This document shows positions 26,081-33,604 of a DNA stretch of 51,234 nt, in pieces. Source of the DNA: Ruminococcus sp. (GTDB lineage Bacteria; Bacillota; Clostridia; Oscillospirales; Acutalibacteraceae); the NCBI GenBank assembly GCA_017404665.1, contig JAFRBX010000012.1:1-51234 (forward strand), written 5' to 3'. Under the pieces are notes generated by a model. That model had not been told where the DNA came from. It was given only the letters and a program-made list of their open reading frames with translations, and did not search any database. Each line of letters begins with the position of its first letter. Positions within the stretch are counted from its first letter, which is position 1. The position numbers and the translations under genes are program-made.

Positions 26081-27055
26081 CCTTACAACGGCAAATACGA
26101 CGGTCGCCGCATACATCAGGATCATTACAGCGCCTTCGAGCCTGCTGATCTTCTTCGTCAGTGAAAAGACAAGCGTAACGATCGACGCCGCGGTCAGGAT
26201 CAGCAGATCGATCACCGAAGCATAGTTGACGGCGATAGGATGGATGGTCGCCGATACGCCGAGAATAAATAAAATGTTGAAGATGTTAGAGCCGACCACG
26301 TTGCCGACGGCAAGACCGTTCTCGCCCTTGCGGGCAGCCACGATCGACGTCACCAGCTCAGGCAGGGACGTCCCTATCGCGACGACGGTCAAGCCGATCA
26401 GGGTCTCTGACATACCCAGCGCGGCAGCTATACTCTTTGCGCTCTCAACGACCAGCTGTCCGCCGATCACGATGCATGCAAGACCGACGACGATCAGCAG
26501 AATGCTTTTCCATACAGGCATATTCTCGCCTGCCTCTTCCTCGACCTTATTCCTGCGGGCAAGGATGATCAGCGTCACGATATATGCGGCGAATATGATT
26601 AGCAGAGCGATACTGATCGGGCGGCTGATCAAGCCGACGTTTTCGAGCATCGGCGTTCCGAAGAAATCAAATCCCGAGAAAAGTCCGATCCCGACAGCGA
26701 TCGTCAAGCCGATCGTAATAATGATGGAGAACGGAAAATCCCGTCTGACGATCTCTTTGTCTATCGGAATGGGGCAAATCAGCGCGCAGACGCCGAGTAC
26801 ACCGAGCAGGTTGAAGATATTGGAGCCGACCACGTTGCTCAGCGCTATCTCATTTGCGCCTTTGAGCGCCGCTGAGGTGCTGACTGCCAGTTCGGGAGCG
26901 CTTGTCCCCATTGCCACGATCGTCAGACCGATAATAACGCCGGGGACCTTGAGCGTGCGGGCAAGGGCGGAGCTGCCGTCTACAAAGAAATCAGCTCCCT
27001 TGATTAATCCGGCAAAACCGATCGCCAATAATAATATGTTCCAAAAAATACTCAT
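26078..27055 (-). CDS. Calcium/sodium antiporter, CaCA superfamily (YrbG-like)
   Basis: 325 residues, ten hydrophobic segments. Both alpha repeats are present: GTSAPELAVSTSAALKG with SNVVGSNIFNLLGVLG in the first half, and GTSLPELVTSIVAARKG with GNVVGSNIFNILFILG in the second, carrying the acidic ion-binding residues. Exchanges Na+ (or H+) for Ca2+ at the cytoplasmic membrane. It follows the zinc-ribbon gene by 15 nt. Its stop codon TAG is the first three bases of a dispersed repeat. Confidence 0.93.
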   Translation of the reverse strand: MSIFWNILLLAIGFAGLIKGADFFVDGSSALARTLKVPGVIIGLTIVAMGTSAPELAVSTSAALKGANEIALSNVVGSNIFNLLGVLGVCALICPIPIDKEIVRRDFPFSIIITIGLTIAVGIGLFSGFDFFGTPMLENVGLISRPISIALLIIFAAYIVTLIILARRNKVEEEAGENMPVWKSILLIVVGLACIVIGGQLVVESAKSIAAALGMSETLIGLTVVAIGTSLPELVTSIVAARKGENGLAVGNVVGSNIFNILFILGVSATIHPIAVNYASVIDLLILTAASIVTLVFSLTKKISRLEGAVMILMYAATVVFAVVR

Positions 27056-27070
27056 AAGATTACTTCATCA

Positions 27071-27481
27071 TCAGAACAGAATGTTCTTCTTAAAATCCTG
27101 ACCGCAGCGGGGACAGTGGATATGCTGGACGCCGGTCCGCTTTTTCAGCCTCAGCTGCGCCTTGCAGTGAGGGCAGCGCAAATAACGATGGGTCTTGAAA
27201 TCCCTGATCTTCATATACTGGCGCTTAAAAAAATCCGCGACAGCACTGTAAATGCTGACGAAGCGGTTGTTCTCATACAAACGCCGGTTGATGTTGGTAG
27301 ACAGCGAGCGGAACACCGCCAGCGCGCCCACCAGCAGGATCACGATCACTAAAATCGGACTGCGGACAAACAGGTTAACCGTATACAGCACCGCGGCGAC
27401 GATCCAGATAAAGGTATTCAGTTTATCGTGTCCGTAGCGGCCCTGCATGAATTCTGCCGCCTTCTTCAGTAAATTACGCAA
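27071..27481 (-). CDS. Small membrane protein with C-terminal zinc ribbon
   Basis: About 136 residues. Two adjacent hydrophobic segments (FIWIVAAVLYTVNLFV and ILVIVILLVGALAVF) are followed by a basic stretch and a CPHC...CPRCG zinc ribbon close to the C-terminus. Longer reading upstream runs through a palindromic repeat and is not real. TTG 27481 has GGTGA 5 nt upstream and keeps an amphipathic N-terminus; ATG 27448 is the alternative start. No known function. A promoter at 27571-27599 could serve this gene and the antiporter, MBOAT and DHHW genes after it. Confidence 0.7.
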   Translation of the reverse strand: MRNLLKKAAEFMQGRYGHDKLNTFIWIVAAVLYTVNLFVRSPILVIVILLVGALAVFRSLSTNINRRLYENNRFVSIYSAVADFFKRQYMKIRDFKTHRYLRCPHCKAQLRLKKRTGVQHIHCPRCGQDFKKNILF

Positions 27482-27504
27482 TATATCACCGTGACCTTTG
27501 ATCG

Positions 27505-27544
27505 GTTGAGATTGGCACGGCTCCAAAAGGAGCCTCGCAATGAC
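27505..27544. repeat. Palindromic repeat, family A copy 4
   Basis: GTTGAGATTGGCACG and CCTCGCAATGAC ends with an inner GGCTCC-aaaa-GGAGCC stem, in the leader of the zinc-ribbon gene. Confidence 0.8.
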
Positions 27545-27570
27545 ATATACTAATGATTGATAGCTATTTA

Positions 27571-27599
27571 ATACTAACATACGACACGAGGATTTTCAA
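27571..27599 (-). promoter_or_regulatory. Candidate promoter of the zinc-ribbon gene
   Basis: Minus strand TTGAAA (27594-27599), 17-bp spacer, TAGTAT (27571-27576). Moderate match. Confidence 0.5.
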
Positions 27600-27620
27600 G
27601 AAATTTATTCCTCCTGACTA

Positions 27621-27649
27621 TTGAATATTACCGAAGGAAAGGGTATACT
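27621..27649 (+). promoter_or_regulatory. Promoter of the CLC gene
   Basis: TTGAAT (27621-27626), 17-bp spacer, TATACT (27644-27649). The transcript would include the AGTGGT-type repeat at 27671-27704. Confidence 0.65.
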
Positions 27650-27670
27650 TTTATGCAGAATGACAGTTTT

Positions 27671-27704
27671 AGTGGCTAGTGGTCAGTGACCAGTGGTTAG
27701 TTGT
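27671..27704. repeat. AGTGAC-type degenerate repeat (family B)
   Basis: AGTGGCTAGTGGTCAGTGAC followed by CAGTGGTTAGTTGTC, built from 6-8-nt AGTG-containing units, in the leader of the CLC gene. Confidence 0.65.
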
Positions 27705-27724
27705 CTCGCACAACAGAGGTAAAT

Positions 27725-28993
27725 ATGGAACACTTCAAACAAACTGTACGGCATGACGCGGTGCGGGTCAGACAATACATCATATCCTTCTTCAAATGGA
27801 CGCTGATTGCGCTGGTGACAGGCGGGATCGGCGGCGCTTTGGGCGCAGCGTTCCGCTGCGCGATCACCTATGTCACCGATTTTCGGCTGCAAAATCCGTG
27901 GCTGTGCTATCTGCTTCCTTTGGGCGGCGTGATGATCGCCTTTTTGTACCGCGTCACCAAGCTCAGCGGTCACGCGGACACTAACCTCATCATCAACTCG
28001 GTGCGCACGGATGAAAAGGTGCCCATCCTGCTCGCGCCCGTGATCTTCGTCTCCACCGTCGTCACCCACCTCTTCGGCGGCTCGGCAGGCAGAGAAGGCG
28101 CAGCGTTACAGCTGGGAGGCTGTATCGGCAGCTTTATCGGCAGGGCTTCGCGCCTGAACGAAAAGGACATGCCTATCGCCGTGATGTGCGGCATGAGCGG
28201 GCTGTTCTCCGCCCTGTTCGGCACGCCGCTGACGGCGACGGTGTTCGCGATGGAGGTCATCTCGGTCGGCGTCATCTACTACAGCGCCTTTCTGCCGTGC
28301 ATCGTCGCGGCGCTGGCGGCTTACGGCGTCACCACGTGGTTCGGGCTCGCTCCGGCAAGCTACGCGTTAAGTGAAATCCCGAAACTGAATCTGCTGAGTA
28401 TCCTGACCGTCGCCGTCATCGGTATTGCGGCGGCGGTAATCAGCATTGTGTTCTGCGTCTCGCTGGAAAAGACACACGAGCTCGCGAAAAAATATTTCCG
28501 CAACGAATACCTGCGCACTGCTGTCGGCGGTACGGCGATCGCGGCGCTGACCCTGCTGATCGGCACACGCTACAACGGTATCGGCGGCGAAGCGATCACG
28601 GCGGCTGTGGAGCACGGCGAGGCGCTGCCCTATGACTTCATCCTCAAGATGCTGTTCACCGTCATCACGATCGGCTTCGGGTACAAGGGCGGCGAGATCA
28701 TCCCCACGTTCTTCATCGGGGCAACGATGGGTGCGACGCTGGCTCCGCTTCTCGGACTTCCCGCATCCTTCGGCGCGGCGGTCGGACTGGTGGCGCTGTT
28801 CTGCGCGGTGGTCAACTGCCCCATCGCCTCCGTCATCCTCTCGATCGAGCTGTTCGGGAGCCGCGGGCTGATCTTCTTTGCCGTGGCTCTGTGCGTGAGC
28901 TATATGCTCTCGGGCTACTACAGCCTGTACTCGGGTCAGAAGATCATGTACTCAAAGCGCAGGGCGAGATTCATCAATAGAAACGCAAAATAA
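27725..28993 (+). CDS. CLC-family anion transporter, fluoride-exporter-like branch
   Basis: 422 residues from ATG 27725 (AGAGGT upstream). Ten or more hydrophobic segments. The block THLFGGSAGREGAALQLGG contains the gating glutamate Glu124, and YKGGEIIPTFFIGATMG the third anion-site motif. The THLFGGSAGREG form and the lack of a GSGIP motif in the first part are features I associate with the CLC-F fluoride/proton antiporters, whose loop usually reads GREGT; here it is GREGA. No fluoride riboswitch is visible upstream. So a CLC transporter for certain, fluoride specificity only suspected. Confidence 0.85.
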   Translation: MEHFKQTVRHDAVRVRQYIISFFKWTLIALVTGGIGGALGAAFRCAITYVTDFRLQNPWLCYLLPLGGVMIAFLYRVTKLSGHADTNLIINSVRTDEKVPILLAPVIFVSTVVTHLFGGSAGREGAALQLGGCIGSFIGRASRLNEKDMPIAVMCGMSGLFSALFGTPLTATVFAMEVISVGVIYYSAFLPCIVAALAAYGVTTWFGLAPASYALSEIPKLNLLSILTVAVIGIAAAVISIVFCVSLEKTHELAKKYFRNEYLRTAVGGTAIAALTLLIGTRYNGIGGEAITAAVEHGEALPYDFILKMLFTVITIGFGYKGGEIIPTFFIGATMGATLAPLLGLPASFGAAVGLVALFCAVVNCPIASVILSIELFGSRGLIFFAVALCVSYMLSGYYSLYSGQKIMYSKRRARFINRNAK

Positions 28994-28997
28994 AACG

Positions 28998-29029
28998 AAC
29001 TCCCTTTGTCATTCATGACAGAGGGAGTT
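28998..29029. terminator. Bidirectional terminator between CLC and mgtE
   Basis: A 14-bp stem with one wobble (AACTCCCTTTGTCA / TGACAGAGGGAGTT) and a 4-nt loop, between convergent genes. Confidence 0.85.
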
Positions 29030-29033
29030 AATC

Positions 29034-30425
29034 TTACACATGTACATTCAGCATATAGGTTGCAAACTGGAAATAAACAAACAGCGAGATCGCATCGACG
29101 ATCGTGGTGATAAAGGGCGACGCCATCACGGCAGGGTCAAAGCCGATCTTCTTTGCGATCATCGGCAGGGTACATCCGACAAGCTTCGCGATAAAGATGG
29201 TAACAACCATCGTTAAACAAACTACCAGCGCTACCCACGGGGTAACATCGGTATTGTGCAGGATTATACCGTCAAACAGCGTCAGCTTGGCAAAATTGAC
29301 CGCCGCAAGCGCAACGCCGCACAAGAGCGCAACACGACATTCCTTAAAGATGACTTTAAAAATATCCTTGAATTCGATTTCGCCTAAGCTCAGCGCGCGG
29401 ATGATGGTAACGCTCGACTGTGAACCGGAGTTACCGCCGGTATCCATCAGCATCGGAATGAATGCCGTCAGATACACAGCGCTGGAGTTTGTCAGCGCAT
29501 CCTCATATCCGGTGATGATCATGCCGGTGAAGGTCGCGGAGATCATCAGGATCAGCAGCCACGGGATACGAGCAAGAAACGTTTCGAACACACCGATACG
29601 GTCATAGGGCTTATCGGTGGTCGGGGTGATAGCCGCCATCTTCTGGATATCCTCGGTAGCCTCTTCCTCCATGACGTCGATCGCGTCGTCAACCGTAACG
29701 ATGCCGACCAGACGGTTTTCGCCGTCGACGACAGGCAGCGCGAGGAAATTATACTTGTTGAACATCTGGGCGACGACCTCCTGGTCGTCCAGCGTATTGA
29801 CGGAGATCACGTGGGTCTCCATGATATTTTCGATGACCTCGTCGTCCTCACACAGCAGCAGCGTCTTGATGGTGACGATACCGATCAGCGTGGAGGATGA
29901 ATCCGACACATAGCAGGTGTAGATGGTTTCCTTATCGATACCGGTGCGGCGGATGCGCTTGATCGCCTCCTCGGCGGTCATCTTCGGCCGCAGGATCACG
30001 CACTCGGTGGTCATGATCGAGCCGGCGCTGTCCTCGGGGTATTTTAAGATCTCATTGATCTCTTTTCTGGTTTCGGGGTCTGCCTGACGAAGGATTCTCT
30101 TGACCACATTGGCGGGCATCTCCTCGATCAGGTCGACCGCGTCGTCGACGTACATCTCGTCGATCAGTTCCTTCAGCTCTGAATCCGAAAAGCCGTGGAT
30201 CAGAATTTCCTGCGTTTCCTCGTCCATCTCGACAAAGGTCTCCGCCGCGGTCTCCTTAGGCAGCAGCCGGAACAGCAGCGCGGTCTTTTCACTCTGCAGA
30301 TCCTCAAAGACCGCCGCGATATCGACAGGATTCATGGTGTTGAGGATATCGCGAAGGGTGGTATAGCGCTTTTGCTCAAGAAGGGTCTTGATCGTCTTAA
30401 ACAAAGTCGCGGGATCTCTTTCCAT
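29034..30425 (-). CDS. mgtE: Magnesium transporter MgtE
   Basis: 463 residues with the complete MgtE layout: N-terminal helical domain (about 1-130), two CBS domains (about 135-255, starting EDSAGSIMTTECV), then five membrane helices with the pore sequence FIPMLMDTGGNSGSQSSVT. A homodimeric Mg2+ channel closed by Mg2+ bound at the CBS/N domains. ATG follows AAGGAGG. The transcript has an unusually long leader (promoter at 30780-30808), suggesting RNA-level control. Confidence 0.96.
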   Translation of the reverse strand: MERDPATLFKTIKTLLEQKRYTTLRDILNTMNPVDIAAVFEDLQSEKTALLFRLLPKETAAETFVEMDEETQEILIHGFSDSELKELIDEMYVDDAVDLIEEMPANVVKRILRQADPETRKEINEILKYPEDSAGSIMTTECVILRPKMTAEEAIKRIRRTGIDKETIYTCYVSDSSSTLIGIVTIKTLLLCEDDEVIENIMETHVISVNTLDDQEVVAQMFNKYNFLALPVVDGENRLVGIVTVDDAIDVMEEEATEDIQKMAAITPTTDKPYDRIGVFETFLARIPWLLILMISATFTGMIITGYEDALTNSSAVYLTAFIPMLMDTGGNSGSQSSVTIIRALSLGEIEFKDIFKVIFKECRVALLCGVALAAVNFAKLTLFDGIILHNTDVTPWVALVVCLTMVVTIFIAKLVGCTLPMIAKKIGFDPAVMASPFITTIVDAISLFVYFQFATYMLNVHV

Positions 30426-30775
30426 AAAAAATTACCTCCTTATCCTTGTTAACAGTCGGTGCGGGCTGCGCCCACACCCGATTTGCCGCGGGAGGGGGCA
30501 TGCCCCTGCCCTGCTGTTATGAGGGTTTCGGGAGGCACTGTGGAAGGGTACATGATGAAGCAAATCAACATAACTGATCCTTGATGAAACGCAGACCGAT
30601 GGTCGGCTTTTCATCAGTGATCAGTTCAATAGCGGAAGCGGACGCCGTAACGCGCACTGCCGCTGTATACAGTTGACCGGCATCGTCGCCCTCCGGCAGC
30701 GCCGCTCGTACTACCTGCGTCCATCTTCTCGCCTCTTTTCACGGTAAAAATCTGACGGAGCATATCCGACAGTAC
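30426..30775 (-). promoter_or_regulatory. Long structured 5' leader of mgtE
   Basis: About 345 nt between the promoter and the mgtE start. Visible structure: CTGTCGGA/TCCGTCAG hairpin next to the start, and a 15-bp imperfect stem (TGATCACTGATGAAA with TTTCATCAAGGATCA, 30566-30614) with an inner GACC/GGTC pair. A magnesium riboswitch (M-box) would be expected here but I cannot align its conserved core. A 45-codon ORF (ATG 30763) and an overlapping open frame ending at 30565 also fall here. Confidence 0.45.
30450..30519. repeat. Palindromic repeat inside the mgtE leader
   Basis: Outer ends AACAG / CTGTTAT, then GGTGCGGGC..GCCCACACC and GGGGCATGCCCC stems. Related in its outer ends and GGTGCGG core to the repeats at 37192-37325 and 48516-48630 (family D). 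Confidence 0.55.
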
Positions 30776-30779
30776 TATT

Positions 30780-30808
30780 ATTTTACTCTCCTGTCACTCA
30801 TAAGTCAA
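30780..30808 (-). promoter_or_regulatory. Sigma-A promoter of mgtE
   Basis: Minus strand TTGACT (30803-30808), 17-bp spacer, TAAAAT (30780-30785). Confidence 0.8.
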
Positions 30809-30950
30809 TCAGAATCTGAAACAAATTTATATATATTTTATCTTGATTTTATGCTAATGTTACTCTATAATAATAGCTGCTGCATCGGAGAAACCGTTTC
30901 CATCGCGGACTCCCTTATGACAATCGGCGAATATCCAGCTTTCATAATCT

Positions 30951-31010
30951 GTTGAGATTGCCGCGGGCAGACATGCGTGGAATACGCGTATTCGAGCCCT
31001 CGCAGCGACA
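30951..31010. repeat. Palindromic repeat, family A copy 5
   Basis: GTTGAGATTGCCGCGGGCA start and CCCTCGCAGCGACA end, a more diverged copy with an ACGCGTATTC centre; it lies in front of a small membrane protein gene. Confidence 0.6.
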
Positions 31011-31059
31011 AAATATACGCGGTCTGCTGTACATACCGCATAACCGCATGGAGCGAAAA

Positions 31060-31605
31060 ATGGACGATAAATTTCAAAAGACGCTCAAGGAGCTTATCCC
31101 CTACATCATCATCTCCGGCATCCTGTTCCTGCTTCTGCCTCTGTTCATGGGAAAGGATACGGGATTTGCCACCTACTTTATCGAGCTGGGACTATTTCCG
31201 CTGACAGCGCTGGTATGCGGCGCTGTTTATAAGGTCAGGAATAAAAAGAACAGCTTGTATCTGTGCTTGATCGCGCCGCTGTTTTTCGCGCTGACGGCGC
31301 TGCTGTACGGGATGTGGAGCAGCTCGTGGTACACGGTGCTGATCTACATCGCCGCCTACTTTCTGTGCGGTTATCTGGGGCTGATCCTCGGCGACGTTCT
31401 GCCAATCAACAAAAAGGGCGTTTCCGTGCGCGATATGATCAAAAAGCCCGCGCGCAGTCCGCACAGGGTCAATGTGGAAGAGGACCTCTCTGATGAGCCG
31501 TTCGAAGCAAAGGATCCGGCGCAGGATGATGAGCTGGATATCTCTACCACCGAGGACGACATCGCGGCGATCCTCAACGATATCCACAACCGCAAATCAC
31601 AGTAA
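31060..31605 (+). CDS. Small integral membrane protein with acidic tail
   Basis: 181 residues from ATG 31060 (GGAG 6 nt upstream; an in-frame ATG at 31048 is possible, and a longer reading passes through a repeat). Four hydrophobic segments between about residues 15 and 120, including IIISGILFLLLPLFMG and LIYIAAYFLCGYLGLILG, then a soluble acidic C-terminus (AQDDELDISTTEDDIAAIL). No family recognised. It is a single gene with its own terminator. Confidence 0.75.
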   Translation: MDDKFQKTLKELIPYIIISGILFLLLPLFMGKDTGFATYFIELGLFPLTALVCGAVYKVRNKKNSLYLCLIAPLFFALTALLYGMWSSSWYTVLIYIAAYFLCGYLGLILGDVLPINKKGVSVRDMIKKPARSPHRVNVEEDLSDEPFEAKDPAQDDELDISTTEDDIAAILNDIHNRKSQ

Positions 31606-31689
31606 CCGGTTGCCTGCAGTATCTAAAACTTTATCAGCATTCCTGTGTATATTAATCAGATATCAACTTTTAGGTGTTACAGGCTGCAA

Positions 31690-31716
31690 GGCTCCCGCGA
31701 GGGAGCCATTTTCTTT
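31690..31716 (+). terminator. Intrinsic terminator
   Basis: GGCTCCC-gcga-GGGAGCC followed by ATTTTCTTT, 85 nt after the membrane protein stop. Confidence 0.8.
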
Positions 31717-31736
31717 GGAAATCTTTATGCGAAATA

Positions 31737-31766
31737 TTGACACCGTTCTCGGTTATCATATATAAT
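31737..31766 (+). promoter_or_regulatory. Promoter of the PAP2 gene
   Basis: Perfect TTGACA (31737-31742), 18-bp spacer, perfect TATAAT (31761-31766). Confidence 0.85.
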
Positions 31767-31784
31767 ATACAAGAGTAATAATCT

Positions 31785-31826
31785 GTTAAGATTGCCGCAG
31801 CTCCCAAAGGAGCTGTGCAATGACAA
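31785..31826. repeat. Palindromic repeat, family A copy 6
   Basis: GTTAAGATTGCCGC and TGTGCAATGACAA ends with an inner AGCTCC-caaa-GGAGCT stem, inside the leader of the PAP2 gene and 20 nt before its start codon. Confidence 0.8.
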
Positions 31827-31846
31827 TTGATAAAACGGAGCGAAGT

Positions 31847-32389
31847 ATGTTTCAAAAACTGCGACAGATGGACGAGCGCGTCGTCAAGCGCATGTCCGCG
31901 ATACACCGCCCCGTACTGGACAGGGTGATGGTGCTGTTTACCTATGCGGGTACGGGAGCGTTCGTCTGGTGGATCGCCTTTGTGATCCCGATGCTGATCA
32001 CCCGCCGCTTCAGGGAAACCAGCGCGATCATGACCGCCGCCTTAGGGATCAACTATCTGCTCGGCGAGATCATCATCAAAAAATCGGTCGGCCGCGATCG
32101 ACCCTCCGCACGGATATCGGACGAAGACATGAAGATCAATAAGCCCAAGGACCATTCCTTTCCCTCGGGACACAGCGCATCCTCCTTCTGCGCCTTTACG
32201 GTGACGGCATGGTGCTGCCCGCTCTGGATCTGGCTTCCGGCGCTGGCGCTGGCGGGCACCATCGCGTTTTCGCGCATGTATCTGAGAGTACACTACCTGA
32301 CGGACGTCATGGGCGGTATCGTGCTGGGCGTGCTTGACGGCAGTCTCGTTACGCTGGTATTCCGGTTATTCATATTCAAACAAAGCTGA
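31847..32389 (+). CDS. PAP2-family membrane phosphatase
   Basis: 180 residues from ATG 31847 (GGAG upstream). The three phosphatase motifs are complete: KKSVGRDRPSAR, PSGHSASS and SRMYLRVHYLTDV, the last with the nucleophilic histidine partner. Five to six membrane segments. Such enzymes dephosphorylate undecaprenyl pyrophosphate or other lipid phosphates at the outer membrane leaflet; undecaprenyl-pyrophosphate recycling would fit the wall-polymer genes in this window, but that is inference. Confidence 0.92.
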   Translation: MFQKLRQMDERVVKRMSAIHRPVLDRVMVLFTYAGTGAFVWWIAFVIPMLITRRFRETSAIMTAALGINYLLGEIIIKKSVGRDRPSARISDEDMKINKPKDHSFPSGHSASSFCAFTVTAWCCPLWIWLPALALAGTIAFSRMYLRVHYLTDVMGGIVLGVLDGSLVTLVFRLFIFKQS

Positions 32390-32420
32390 CATCCTGTGCG
32401 ATTGCGCGGGATGTTTTTTC
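32389..32420 (+). terminator. Intrinsic terminator of the PAP2 gene
   Basis: ACATCC / GGATGT stem with inner TGCG-CGCG pairing followed by TTTTTTC. The stem begins at the stop codon. Confidence 0.8.
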
Positions 32421-32433
32421 GGCTTTTTCTTAG

Positions 32434-32536
32434 GTTGAGATTGCCGCGGGACGCATTTCAGATTGTCATTGCGAGGAGGAACAATGTTCCGACGTGGCAA
32501 TCTCAACCTTAACCATTGCGCCCCTCGCCATGACAA
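32434..32536. repeat. Palindromic repeat, family A copy 7 (double)
   Basis: GTTGAGATTGCCGCGGGA, then a full inverted element starting GATTGTCATTGCGAGG with a GGAAC-aat-GTTCC centre and ending GTGGCAATCTCAAC, then CCATTGCGCCCCTCGCCATG. Two elements appear nested or fused. Confidence 0.8.
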
Positions 32537-32850
32537 TTAATAAAAATTTTTGTAATTTTCATTTTTGCAATTGACAAGCGTTATATTACAAATTGTATAA
32601 TAATTTTTATTATTTTCATCAAAAGAAGATAGGATAATTCTGTTAAAAAAATTATGGAAAACTATGAAAAGTGTAAAATCACAAAAAATCAGCGGTATAT
32701 ATGGCGTGCTTCCGTTTGAGTTATTCCACTTATCCACAGAGTTATCAACATTTTTATTGAAAAATACGAATAATACAGATCGTATAATTTCTTCATGATA
32801 ATTATTTTTTGAAATAATAGACAAGCGCCGGTTCATATAATCCTAGGGGA
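32537..32850. other. AT-rich island with tandem DnaA boxes
   Basis: About 310 nt of strongly AT-rich sequence with no credible gene. At 32721-32750 three 9-mers lie head to tail: TTATTCCAC, the perfect DnaA box TTATCCACA (32730-32738) and TTATCAACA (32742-32750). TTGACA at 32571 and TATAAT-like blocks could also form a promoter for the next gene. No dnaA, dnaN or rpmH gene is near, so this is probably not the main origin. Confidence 0.55.
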
Positions 32851-32862
32851 ACGAGGGATGAT

Positions 32863-33420
32863 ATGAACAAGAAAACGATCGCTGCATCAGAGGCGGCGGG
32901 AGCTGTCGTGATCTACTGCGCGGCGGTTTTTCTGCACTTTGTATACCCGCTCAGCTCGGGCGCGGCGCTGAGCATCCTGTTCGGCGCGGTCAACGAAAGC
33001 GTCTGGGAGCACACCAAGATCTTTTCCGCCGCGTATATCGGCTGGTCGCTGCTGCAGCTGTGCTGGCTGAAGGTTCGATTCAGGCAATATGTCGCGTCGA
33101 AATGCATCGGTCTGTATACGCTGATGGGGCTGATCATCGGCGTTTTTTACGCTTATACAGCCTTAACGGGTCACAACATCGTCTGGGTCGATGTCCTCTC
33201 TTCCCTGCTGTCGGTGATGCTGGTACAGTGGATGACCTATCGTCTTGAAACAGGTGCTAACCGTCTGGGAGATTACTTCGCACCGGCACTGATGCTGCTG
33301 ATGCTGTACTACCTGATGTTTTTCTCCTTCACGGTTTTCCCGCCGAAGGCGGACCTGTTCCGTGATCCTGTCAGCGGAGGTTACGGGGTGATCGGCCGTA
33401 TCGCCGCGAAAAAGCGCTGA
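32863..33420 (+). CDS. DUF6512-like integral membrane protein
   Basis: 185 residues with five to six hydrophobic segments. The motif FGAVNESVWEHTKIFSAAYI early in the protein is one I associate with the DUF6512 family of gut Clostridia; the function of that family is unknown. It starts after the AT-rich island with GAGGGATG before the ATG. No operon partner. The next 184 nt (33421-33604) hold an AGTGAC-type repeat and AT-rich sequence but no gene. Confidence 0.75.
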   Translation: MNKKTIAASEAAGAVVIYCAAVFLHFVYPLSSGAALSILFGAVNESVWEHTKIFSAAYIGWSLLQLCWLKVRFRQYVASKCIGLYTLMGLIIGVFYAYTALTGHNIVWVDVLSSLLSVMLVQWMTYRLETGANRLGDYFAPALMLLMLYYLMFFSFTVFPPKADLFRDPVSGGYGVIGRIAAKKR

Positions 33421-33533
33421 GACCGATCGGATATCGTCTTTTTTCTGCTTCAAAATTCGCTTTATTTCTTGCTAAGAAGCAAAGCAGTACACTATATATG
33501 GTATACTATATTGGTATAGGTATGATTATATAG

Positions 33534-33565
33534 GTTAGTGACTAGTGGCTAGTGAACAGTGATTA
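33534..33565. repeat. AGTGAC-type degenerate repeat (family B)
   Basis: GTTAGTGACTAGTGGCTAGT followed by GAACAGTGATTA, in front of rlmB. Confidence 0.65.
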
Positions 33566-33604
33566 CAATAATAATCTTTCATCAAAAATGATTCAGGTGC
33601 ATAT

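Noticed and set aside
27600-27724. Fluoride riboswitch upstream of the CLC gene
   Set aside because: No match to the conserved fluoride aptamer; the leader is a promoter plus an AGTGGT-type repeat.
32537-32836. 99-codon minus-strand ORF in the AT-rich island
   Set aside because: Its Asn/Phe/Tyr/Ile-rich content reflects base composition, and part of it is simply the translation of the DnaA boxes (VDNSVDKW). No ribosome binding site.
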